Source: an uncultured Bacteroidota bacterium (GTDB lineage: Bacteria > Bacteroidota > Bacteroidia > Flavobacteriales > Flavobacteriaceae). From it: a stretch of DNA of 35,489 nucleotides. Every line of letters starts with the position of its first letter. Within the stretch, counting starts at the first letter, position 1. Shown one piece after another: positions 17,806 to 25,307 of this stretch. The DNA lies in NCBI GenBank assembly GCA_902546095.1, contig CACCIQ010000009.1, positions 1-35,489 on the forward strand, written 5' to 3'. The notes under the pieces were generated by a model. The model was given only the letters and a program-made list of their open reading frames with translations. It did no database searches and was not told the DNA's origin. The position numbers were made by a program, and so were the translations under genes.

Positions 17806-20109
17806 TTAATCTTGATTTTCAAATTGTGCAGGGCTGATTTTCTCATCATACTTATCTGAGTACAACTCTAAAATTTCAATATAATTTTCAGTAATTTTTT
17901 TAGTTTTTTTAAGGATTTCAAAATAAAGCCTTGTATTCCTTGGGCTAGATTCTTTCTCTTTTGTTCGAGCAATTTGAGATTTAATTTTTGATTCCAGAGA
18001 ATTACTTACACTTTCTTTAATCTCAAAAATTGATTGAATTTGTTTGTAATTTTTATTTTCAAAAGTTTCTATAACCTTATTGAAAAATAAGTCTAAATCT
18101 ATTTCAATCTCCTTGAGCTCTCTTAATTGTTGGAATGTTAGCCCCCTATGTTCATTTTTAAAATGTTTAGAACTGGACTTTAATAACGATTGAGTGAGTC
18201 TTGTTATATTTTCTAAAGATTCAAGAACATTCATATGAAAATTAGACGCAGATTGTGAAGTTGCTTCATCTAAGTTTTTAATAAAATAGAAAACATTATT
18301 AGCGATAAGATCTACATCTTTATCTAGTTTATTGACTATTGATTCACTGTCTTTTAATAGTAAAATATTTTTTGAGCTAATTCCTGTTAGTAGATTTTTA
18401 TATAGCTTACTAATTCTTTTTGAAAATTTGGTAATGTTTTTAGAGCTTTCAAAAATTACACCTTTTATTGATTTACTTTCAATTAATTCTAGCTCTTCCT
18501 CTTCAATTTCTTTTGTTCTTCTTTCTTTATGAGTAAAGTAATTTTTAGTCAAAACTATTGCCACTATAAGAACTAAAAGGTATAAAGCATATTGATCAAA
18601 ATAATAGATAATTGAAGCAATTAGACCTGAAGCCAAAAAGGCAATTAGTGCAGTCATAAGCCATCCGCCAATTACATTAATTACACCTGCAACTCTGTAA
18701 GCAGCACTGTCACTTCCCCACGCCCTATCTGCTAAAGATGTTCCCATAGCAACCATAAATGTTACATATGTTGTTGAAAGTGGTAGCTTGTAAGATGTAG
18801 CTATTGATATTAAAATTGCAGCTACTACTAAATTAATTGAAGCTCTAATTTTATCAAATGCAGGTCTATCTTTTCTAAGTATTAGCGTGTTTACTTTTGG
18901 TTTTATGTACTGTCTCTCAATAAAATTAATTGAATTATTTGGAAGTATTTTTAAAAAACTTTTTTGAAAATAAGCCCCTAATCTAACTAGTCCTCTAGAA
19001 AGAAAATTTGGTTCAAATCTTTCAATTGTTTCTTCTTGTCTTGATAAATCAATGGATGTTTTTATAACAGATTTAGCTTTTGAAGAAGTCCATAATGTAA
19101 CTATCATAATTACACCTGCACCAAGCAGTATCAATGTTGGTGCTGCGACTTTTTCTGATAATGCGCCCATAAAGTATGCATCAGCTTCAACTCCAGAGCC
19201 AATCCACGCAAGGTATGATTGATATCCAGCAATTGGCACACCAATAAAGTTCACAAGGTCATTCCCTGCAAATGCTAATGCTAATGCAAATGTTCCAACA
19301 CAAATTACAATTGTATAGATATTTACTTTTAAAATGGAATTGATTAAATAAGATAAAAATGTTAAAAACAAAAGTGATACAATAACAATTGATACTAGAT
19401 TATTGTCTATATAGTTTGAAAGAGTACTCCCATTTAAAATTTCAAAACTACTTGATGAGTATGGTGTTCCTTTTAATCCCTTAATTACAATGAAATAAAA
19501 TATTGATGTTAAGGCGATTCCTCCAAATATTGAACCCAACCATTTCTTTTTTTCTTCAAATTTAAAAGACAGAACTAATCTGGATAAAAACTGAACCAAT
19601 GCCCCTATTGAAAAGGCAACTAAGACGGACAAAAATATTCCAAAAATTATTTGAGTTGCTTTAGACGTGTTTATGTATGTTGATAAATCTATAAAAGCAT
19701 CGCTGCTTGATGAAATTTTAATTATTGATATGACAACAGCAGCACCTAAAAGTTCAAAAACAATGGAAACTGTTGTTGAGGTTGGAAGACCATAAGAATT
19801 AAACAAGTCTAATAATAATATGTCTGTTATCATAACTGCAATAAATATTATCATGATTTCAGAGAATAGAAACATTTCAGGATTGAATATTCCTTTCCTG
19901 GCAACTTCCATCATTCCACTTGATGACATTGCGCCAAAAGCAACACCCAAGCTAGCAATAATCATTAAGGTTTTAAAGGAAACTACTTTTGATCCAATTG
20001 CTGAGTTTAAAAAGTTTACAGCATCATTACTCACTCCAACCATCAAATCAATAATTGCTAATATTCCAAGGATTATGACAAGTATTAAATAGTAGTCTTG
20101 CATCAACAA
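17806..20109 (-). CDS. PiT-family inorganic phosphate transporter with C-terminal PhoU-like domain
   Basis: The 767-residue protein is longer than a plain PiT carrier (about 400-500). The N-terminal part (about 1-520) has multiple membrane helices with both PiT signatures: SNDAVNFLNSAIGS near the start and AFAGNDLVNFIGVPIAGY near residue 280. These family carriers move phosphate with H+ or Na+ into the cytoplasm. The C-terminal part (about 540-760) is soluble, helical and charged, like the PhoU/DUF47 proteins that control phosphate carriers, so carrier and regulator appear fused. The gene begins 14 nt after a TonB-dependent receptor gene on the same strand and probably shares its Pho-box-like promoter. 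It converges on nrdA with a 2-bp gap. Confidence 0.93.
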   Translation of the reverse strand: MLMQDYYLILVIILGILAIIDLMVGVSNDAVNFLNSAIGSKVVSFKTLMIIASLGVAFGAMSSSGMMEVARKGIFNPEMFLFSEIMIIFIAVMITDILLLDLFNSYGLPTSTTVSIVFELLGAAVVISIIKISSSSDAFIDLSTYINTSKATQIIFGIFLSVLVAFSIGALVQFLSRLVLSFKFEEKKKWLGSIFGGIALTSIFYFIVIKGLKGTPYSSSSFEILNGSTLSNYIDNNLVSIVIVSLLFLTFLSYLINSILKVNIYTIVICVGTFALALAFAGNDLVNFIGVPIAGYQSYLAWIGSGVEADAYFMGALSEKVAAPTLILLGAGVIMIVTLWTSSKAKSVIKTSIDLSRQEETIERFEPNFLSRGLVRLGAYFQKSFLKILPNNSINFIERQYIKPKVNTLILRKDRPAFDKIRASINLVVAAILISIATSYKLPLSTTYVTFMVAMGTSLADRAWGSDSAAYRVAGVINVIGGWLMTALIAFLASGLIASIIYYFDQYALYLLVLIVAIVLTKNYFTHKERRTKEIEEEELELIESKSIKGVIFESSKNITKFSKRISKLYKNLLTGISSKNILLLKDSESIVNKLDKDVDLIANNVFYFIKNLDEATSQSASNFHMNVLESLENITRLTQSLLKSSSKHFKNEHRGLTFQQLRELKEIEIDLDLFFNKVIETFENKNYKQIQSIFEIKESVSNSLESKIKSQIARTKEKESSPRNTRLYFEILKKTKKITENYIEILELYSDKYDEKISPAQFENQD

Positions 20110-20123
20110 ACTAAGATATTGAA

Positions 20124-22928
20124 TTAAAAGTTAATTGAGTACCCTATTGAGAATTTAATACCAGGATCTGCATAGCTAAAAACTTTTTTTGTTGCATTAA
20201 ATGATTCTGCAAAACTTTCTTTTTCACTTCCAAGAAGATTTTCAACTTTTAGATTAATTGATCTTTTATTATTAATCCCGAAACTTTTTGAGAATGTAAA
20301 GTTTAGACTTTCAAATGGTTGTGTATAAATGTCAGGATTTATCCCATTACCAACAACTTCAAGTGTTTTACCTTGCATATTGAAATATAATCCTGCTCTG
20401 GTTCCATTATCATTTCTGTAATCAATGCTGGTATTTATGAGGTAGGGGGATTGACCCTGAAGTTCTCTAGAACCACTTATTGTCTCACCATCCCTGATAG
20501 CCAAAGATCTAAGATTTCTTTCAGCTTCACCATACTTTTGATTAGATTCAATTATTGAAGCATTTATGTTTGCACTTAGCATAGAAGAAATATTTTTTCT
20601 TAATTCTAACTCTAAGCCATAGACTGTAGCGTTTCCTAGGTTTCTAGGTTGATAATTTTGTCTTGCAGATTCAAAATAGCTTAGCTCAATAGGATTTATG
20701 AAATTTTTATAAAATGCACTTATTGCAAAAAGCTGATTATTATCTCCAAAGTCCTCATATCTAATATCTAAATTATCAATGTAGGTAGGTTTTAAATCTA
20801 TATTTCCAATGAATACAATGTTTGATAAAGGGTCAAAAATTTGAGCAATTGACGCTTCCTTAAATGAAGGTCTGGCAGTAGTTTTAGAATAAGAAAAACG
20901 AAGATTAGCCTGCTCATTCAAGGTCCAAATGAAATTAGATGATGGAAATAAGTCAAAAGTATCGATGATCTTTTCATCATTAAATTCTTTGTCTCCAGAA
21001 CTGTCCTGACCAGTATAATATGTAAAGTATTTTTCTGCTCGTAAACCGATTATTGATCTAAAATTAGGATTGAATTTAAACTCAAATGATAAATATCCAG
21101 CTAAATTATTTTGATCAGAAACAAAACTTTTACCTCTTTGAATCAAACTATATGTTAAATCTATAAGGTTTCCACCAGTGTTTGAAGTGCTCCAAATATT
21201 TACATCCTTTAATATGTTATTTGCATCTCCATTATTTAGAGTCCCCATGTTCGTTGGGGAGTTTATAGTTGCAGCATAAATATTATAATCTCTTTCTTTG
21301 TAAGACCCAAAAATTCCAAATTTAAAAAGAGCATCATTTTTAAATATCTCCATTCTTTTTACAATATCAATTTTAGCAACATAATTGAATTCTTCTAGGT
21401 CCCTCCATATTCTTTTTGGTCTGTTATTTAGATTTATTACATATCGGCCTTCATCAGTTATTTTAAATGCAGTAGTTCTATCATCTTTATCTTGAATGGA
21501 TGATCTAGTTGGAGATAATTTCCAATCAATTTTCCAATTACCTTCAGCTAATGAATGAGTTCCTGAAAGAAGAATGTTTGTTATAGATCTTTCTGTATAC
21601 TGTAAGACACTTTTCTTGTAAGTATTAAAATCTGTATCCATTCTATCTTGAATAAAATCTCCAGCAGTAGATTCTCCATTTTGTATATGAAGAGCATTAA
21701 ATTTGATTTTAGAATTCACTGTTTTAAATGAAAGTCCACCCATACCGCTTAGTGTAGCTAATTCAACTCCATAGTCCCCTTTTTGAGTTACTGCTGGATC
21801 AAGTTCATATACAGATTTATTTTCATTTCGCATATATTCATTATTTTCTGCTCCCTCATAAAATTCTGATTCATTTTTAAATGATAAAGCCCCAAAATAA
21901 CCTAATTTGTTATCTCCATCTCCAATGCTTTTTTGATTACCCCCAGAAATTGAAAAACTATAATCACCCATATTAGACTGTCTTGTTCCAGCCATTGTTT
22001 TGGTGTATTTTTTGGTTTGTTCAGTTTGTATTGGATTGTTTAAAACATCTAAGAAACTGTATGTTTTAGTTGGATCTACAGGTAAAGATCTAGTTCCATC
22101 ATCAAACCCTAAAAAATCTGTTTTACCTCCCTCGTATCCAATAAAATTATTGATATAATGCATATTTGGGTTGTATGATGTCCCAATAGAAATTGATAGT
22201 TGTTTGTTGGTTGGAAATTCTTTTGTAACAACATTGATAATTCCACCAGTGAAATCAGCGGGGTTTTCGGCTGTTGAAGATTTAATTATGATAACATTAT
22301 CTAAAATATTTGTAGGAAATAAATCCATTTGAACTGTGTTCCTGTCTGGGTCTAAACCTGGTATATCAATTCCATTTAAAATCGATTTTGTATAACGATC
22401 TCCAAGCCCTCTTACATAAACGTATTTTCCACCTTGAACAGAAACTCCTGGTATTGATTTTACTGCAGATGCAATATCTGAGGCTCCACTACTTTTTATT
22501 CTTTGAGACGAAAGCCCATCAACTAAACTTGCAGATTTTTTTTGAAATGCCAATACTGATGCTTCAGTATTTTTTTTCGCACTTACAGAAACAACAACCT
22601 CATCTAAACCTTCAGCTAAAACTTCCATAGTTACATTAATAACATAGGGATCAATGGAATTAGTCACAACTTCGCTAATTTCAATTGTTTTGTATCCAAT
22701 GTAACTGAACTGAAGTGTGTATGATCCTTCATCTAAATAAATTTCAAAATTTCCATCAAAATCAGATGTTGTTCCTGTTCCAGTTTCTTTCACTAATATG
22801 TTTGCAAAAGGAATTGGGTCTTGAAAATCTGCATCAATTACAGTTCCTCTAATAATTGAATTTTGAGAAAATGAGTAAGAAATAAAAAGAATAAATATTG
22901 TTTTTAGAATAGTTGATTTATTTTTCAT
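20124..22928 (-). CDS. TonB-dependent outer-membrane receptor, putative phosphate-regulated
   Basis: The 934-residue protein has a signal peptide (about 1-21, ending in SFSQ), a CarboxypepD_reg-like domain (about 25-110, GTGTTSDFDGNFEI), a plug domain (about 130-240, with VRGLGDRYTKSILNGIDIPG) and a long beta barrel ending in Phe (GYSINF). Such receptors pull substrates over the outer membrane with TonB-ExbBD energy. The substrate is not readable from sequence. Its position 14 nt upstream of the PiT transporter and behind a Pho-box-like repeat suggests a phosphorus compound. A terminator separates it from the upstream lipoprotein gene, so it starts its own transcript. Confidence 0.93.
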   Translation of the reverse strand: MKNKSTILKTIFILFISYSFSQNSIIRGTVIDADFQDPIPFANILVKETGTGTTSDFDGNFEIYLDEGSYTLQFSYIGYKTIEISEVVTNSIDPYVINVTMEVLAEGLDEVVVSVSAKKNTEASVLAFQKKSASLVDGLSSQRIKSSGASDIASAVKSIPGVSVQGGKYVYVRGLGDRYTKSILNGIDIPGLDPDRNTVQMDLFPTNILDNVIIIKSSTAENPADFTGGIINVVTKEFPTNKQLSISIGTSYNPNMHYINNFIGYEGGKTDFLGFDDGTRSLPVDPTKTYSFLDVLNNPIQTEQTKKYTKTMAGTRQSNMGDYSFSISGGNQKSIGDGDNKLGYFGALSFKNESEFYEGAENNEYMRNENKSVYELDPAVTQKGDYGVELATLSGMGGLSFKTVNSKIKFNALHIQNGESTAGDFIQDRMDTDFNTYKKSVLQYTERSITNILLSGTHSLAEGNWKIDWKLSPTRSSIQDKDDRTTAFKITDEGRYVINLNNRPKRIWRDLEEFNYVAKIDIVKRMEIFKNDALFKFGIFGSYKERDYNIYAATINSPTNMGTLNNGDANNILKDVNIWSTSNTGGNLIDLTYSLIQRGKSFVSDQNNLAGYLSFEFKFNPNFRSIIGLRAEKYFTYYTGQDSSGDKEFNDEKIIDTFDLFPSSNFIWTLNEQANLRFSYSKTTARPSFKEASIAQIFDPLSNIVFIGNIDLKPTYIDNLDIRYEDFGDNNQLFAISAFYKNFINPIELSYFESARQNYQPRNLGNATVYGLELELRKNISSMLSANINASIIESNQKYGEAERNLRSLAIRDGETISGSRELQGQSPYLINTSIDYRNDNGTRAGLYFNMQGKTLEVVGNGINPDIYTQPFESLNFTFSKSFGINNKRSINLKVENLLGSEKESFAESFNATKKVFSYADPGIKFSIGYSINF

Positions 22929-22946
22929 TATAGATTAGTGTTGTTG

Positions 22947-22954
22947 CAAATATC
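22947..22954 (-). promoter_or_regulatory. -7 element of the TonB receptor - PiT operon
   Basis: The minus strand reads GATATTTG, five of six consensus positions of TAnnTTTG, 18 nt before the ATG at 22928. A TTG lies 17 bp upstream as a possible -33 box, and the proximal TTAAC repeat begins exactly 26 nt upstream of this element. Confidence 0.55.
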
Positions 22955-22975
22955 AAGTTTCAAGTGCAATACAAT

Positions 22976-22991
22976 GTTAAGCTATTGTTAA
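22976..22991 (-). promoter_or_regulatory. Pho-box-like 11-bp direct repeat upstream of TonB receptor - PiT
   Basis: On the minus strand TTAAC occurs twice, with starts 11 bp apart (TTAACAATAGCTTAAC). The spacing equals that of PhoB half-sites. The distance to the -7 element (26 nt) is identical to that in front of the second receptor gene. Confidence 0.6.
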
Positions 22992-22992
22992 T

Positions 22993-23025
22993 AAAAAACC
23001 CATCAGAATTAAACTGACGGGTTTT
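22993..23025 (-). terminator. Intrinsic terminator of the lipoprotein gene
   Basis: On the minus strand AAAACCCGTCAG pairs with CTGATGGGTTTT (one internal mismatch) around a 7-nt loop and is followed by a T run. It lies about 50 nt after the stop of the lipoprotein gene. The T run ends one base before the distal TTAAC repeat of the next promoter. Confidence 0.85.
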
Positions 23026-23073
23026 CTAACAACTAATAAAAGTATTTAATTAACGAACTATTAAAAAAATATT

Positions 23074-24588
23074 TTACAATCCATCTGCTCCTCTAGCTTT
23101 AGCCATTGACCATGCCCAAACTGTAACATCAGCTCCACCAGTTTGAGATGCTCTAGCAACATTAGTTACAAAAGATGCACCACCAATTGTTTTGCCATCT
23201 TCATAGTTAGCATTAGGAGTACTCGATTTATCATCAAAAATATCACCACCAGTTAAACTTGCTCCATCTGGAACATCAACTTGGAAATTTTTAAATACTA
23301 AATCACCATCAGTATAAGTTTTACTGTCAGCATCAGCATCTAATTCGAAATCTTTACCAGCCTGGAATCCAAATGCAACCAATCCATCAATTGTTCCAGT
23401 AGCTCCTTTTCTATTGTCATTATATTCTCCATCAGCAGCGCTAGAAGACCCAACTAAAGTAATTTTCTTTAACGTAAATTTACCTTTAGCAGATCCTTCA
23501 GGACCGTCAATTTCCATACCGTGATCTGAAGCTGCAGTTGCTATTACCATTGCATTTTCTACTGTACCAGAATAAGCTTGATCAATATCTAATCCATCAT
23601 CTCCTTGTCCCCAAACTAATAGGTTAGAAGCGTTAACAGTTCCGCCAAAAAATTCAATTCCATCATCAACATTTCCTACAACTTCAATATTGTCAATTAC
23701 AGTACCACTACCAACTCCTCCTAGTGTAAGCCCATTGATTTCATTATCTGCACCAATTTCTGCACCGCCATGTCTAATAGAAATATATTTCATTGATCCT
23801 GAATTATCAGAAGCATCTGACCCACCATATAATCCTCTTGTATCATCAGCAGGAATACCTTCAATTTGATATTCAGAAACATCACCTTTAAATGAACTAG
23901 GTGCTTTACCTAATACAAGTAATCCTCCCCATAAACCTCTGTTATCAACATTTAAGTTTGATCCAACACTTTCTCCTACTTTTATGTCATCTGAAACTGA
24001 AGTCATAATTATCGGTTTATCTGCTGTACCATTAGCAATTAATTTACCACCTCTTGCTACAGCTAAGAAGGATGCATTTGTTCCAGTTCCTCCTTCAGCT
24101 TTTAAGATTGTTCCTGCAGGAATGGTTAATGTAGCGCCATCTCCAACAAAAACTCTACCTTTAATTGTCCATATCTTGTCAGCTGTAAGTGTTCTATCTG
24201 ATGAGATTTCACCATTAAGAACAAAGTTTCCAGTAACATCAATTGTAACAGTAGCTACATTACTATCCAATGCACCGTCGTTAGCTTTATAAGTGAAAGA
24301 GTCTTCACCGTCTGCATTGTCGCTTGGTGTATAAGTTGCTTTGTTTCCACTAATATCTACAGAACCTTGTGAAGGTTGAGAAACTACGGAAAATGTCAGA
24401 TCATCTCCATCAGCATCTGTACCAACTAATGTTATGTCTACGCTTGAATTATTAGCTACCGTAATTGCAGCTGTTAGATCAACAACTTGGGGAGCAATAT
24501 TTACAACTGCATCCACCTCGTTGTCTTCGTTTGAACATGCAACAAATATAAATGCTGACATGATCAATAAAAAATTTATTTTTTTCAT
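23074..24588 (-). CDS. Putative surface lipoprotein with cadherin/Ig-like and beta-helix domains
   Basis: The 504-residue protein has a lipoprotein signal with Cys18 (FVACSNEDNE). The acidic residues after Cys fit a flavobacterial surface-export signal. Residues 30-117 form a cadherin/Ig-like module with DADGDDLTF and a DSFTYKANDG segment. From about 120 the sequence turns into Gly/Asp/Ala-rich repeats (for example TLTIPAGTILKAEGG and GGKLIANGTADKPIIMTS) that suggest a right-handed beta helix. I know this type as common beside TonB receptors in Bacteroidota, without an assigned function. It lies in the phosphate island and is followed by a clear terminator, so it is transcribed alone. A role as substrate-binding partner of the adjacent receptor is only inference. 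Confidence 0.8.
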   Translation of the reverse strand: MKKINFLLIMSAFIFVACSNEDNEVDAVVNIAPQVVDLTAAITVANNSSVDITLVGTDADGDDLTFSVVSQPSQGSVDISGNKATYTPSDNADGEDSFTYKANDGALDSNVATVTIDVTGNFVLNGEISSDRTLTADKIWTIKGRVFVGDGATLTIPAGTILKAEGGTGTNASFLAVARGGKLIANGTADKPIIMTSVSDDIKVGESVGSNLNVDNRGLWGGLLVLGKAPSSFKGDVSEYQIEGIPADDTRGLYGGSDASDNSGSMKYISIRHGGAEIGADNEINGLTLGGVGSGTVIDNIEVVGNVDDGIEFFGGTVNASNLLVWGQGDDGLDIDQAYSGTVENAMVIATAASDHGMEIDGPEGSAKGKFTLKKITLVGSSSAADGEYNDNRKGATGTIDGLVAFGFQAGKDFELDADADSKTYTDGDLVFKNFQVDVPDGASLTGGDIFDDKSSTPNANYEDGKTIGGASFVTNVARASQTGGADVTVWAWSMAKARGADGL

Positions 24589-24660
24589 TATTATTTAGTA
24601 TTAGTTGAGCTAAAATTATGTAATGGCGTTTAACTTAACGTTTCCTAAAAATCATCATAA

Positions 24661-24689
24661 TGTAACCTTTACATTATGCTAATGTTAAC
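24661..24689. promoter_or_regulatory. Second, degenerate Pho-box-like repeat in the divergent promoter region
   Basis: TGTAA at 24661, CATTA at 24672 and TGTTA at 24683 lie at exact 11-bp steps. The outer two match the TGTTA half-site well and the middle one poorly. The site is nearer the minus-strand lipoprotein gene (ATG at 24588) than the plus-strand MORN gene, so its target is uncertain. Confidence 0.4.
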
Positions 24690-24758
24690 AAAATAGATTT
24701 TTTTATGCATAAAAAATAAAAAACTAAACTATTGATAATCAATAAACTATAATGACTA

Positions 24759-24796
24759 TGTTAATTTAATGTTACGCAAATGTTAATTTAATGTAA
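24759..24796 (+). promoter_or_regulatory. Four-copy Pho-box-like repeat upstream of the MORN protein gene
   Basis: TGTTA occurs at 24759, 24770 and 24781 and TGTAA at 24792, each exactly 11 bp apart. Copies 1 and 3 share the whole 11-bp unit TGTTAATTTAA. This is the clearest tandem operator in the window and ends about 38 nt before the ATG at 24835. Confidence 0.65.
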
Positions 24797-24805
24797 AATA
24801 TTAAT

Positions 24806-24813
24806 TATATTTA
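24806..24813 (+). promoter_or_regulatory. Candidate -7 element of the MORN protein gene
   Basis: TATATTTA matches TAnnTTTG except for the last base and lies 21 nt before the ATG at 24835, just downstream of the four-copy repeat. Confidence 0.4.
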
Positions 24814-24834
24814 TTGAAATTAAATAACAGTATT

Positions 24835-25215
24835 ATGAAAAATCTATTCTTATTAATTAGTTTATTTTTTGTTAACTCAATCGTTTCTCAAAATGAAATC
24901 AAATATCAAGATCTAAATACAGAAGATCTTGAACATGTTTACAATAGATTTGATAGAGTGGTAAAAGTGGAAATTTTTCATGATAATGGGGAGTTATATC
25001 AAAAAGGGTATTTAAAAAACAATAAACTACATGGTAGGTGGGAGTCTTATGACATTGATGGAAATTTAGCTGTAATTGGAGAATTCATAAAAGGTAAAAA
25101 AACAGGAAAATGGTTTTTTTGGGGTAATAAGAATTTTACAGAGGTTAATTTTCAAAATAATAAAGTAATTAGCCATTTTAAATGGGAAAATCAAAATGTA
25201 GTTGCTGTTAAGTAA
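24835..25215 (+). CDS. Small secreted MORN-repeat protein
   Basis: I choose the ATG at 24835 (126 residues) because it begins a normal signal peptide (MKNLFLLISLFFVNSIVSQ); an upstream in-frame TTG would spoil it and fall in the promoter. The mature part holds two or three MORN_2-type repeats at about 50-100 (DNGELYQKGYLKNNKLHGRW, then GEFIKGKKTGKWFFW). Such proteins are sometimes misnamed as nicotinate nucleotide adenylyltransferases or antitoxins in flavobacterial genomes; nothing here supports either. MORN repeats form beta hairpins that may bind membranes or proteins. The gene has the best Pho-box-like operator in the window, so it is predicted to be induced on phosphate starvation. Its function is unknown. 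Confidence 0.75.
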   Translation: MKNLFLLISLFFVNSIVSQNEIKYQDLNTEDLEHVYNRFDRVVKVEIFHDNGELYQKGYLKNNKLHGRWESYDIDGNLAVIGEFIKGKKTGKWFFWGNKNFTEVNFQNNKVISHFKWENQNVVAVK

Positions 25216-25232
25216 TTAACTCCATTTATATC

Positions 25233-25259
25233 TTATCTAAAAATTAACCTTAAGTTAAC
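25233..25259 (+). promoter_or_regulatory. Pho-box-like repeat upstream of the receptor - phytase operon
   Basis: TTATC at 25233, TTAAC at 25244 and TTAAC at 25255 lie at exact 11-bp steps. The last copy begins 26 nt before the -7 element at 25281, the same distance as in front of the other receptor gene. Confidence 0.6.
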
Positions 25260-25280
25260 ATAGAGGATAGTGTAATAAAA

Positions 25281-25288
25281 TAATTTTG
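25281..25288 (+). promoter_or_regulatory. -7 element of the receptor - phytase operon
   Basis: TAATTTTG is a perfect TAnnTTTG match, 19 nt before the ATG at 25308. No -33 TTG is visible; the Pho-box-like repeat occupies that zone, which fits an activator-dependent promoter. Confidence 0.65.
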
Positions 25289-25307
25289 TTTAATCAAAAC
25301 AATAATT

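Noticed and set aside
23984-24292. Plus-strand 102-residue open frame
   Set aside because: It is antisense to the lipoprotein gene; its Ala/Val/Pro-rich content is explained by the complement of the repeats there.
24814-24834. Upstream TTG start for the MORN protein
   Set aside because: It would put polar residues before the signal peptide and start almost at the predicted transcription start.
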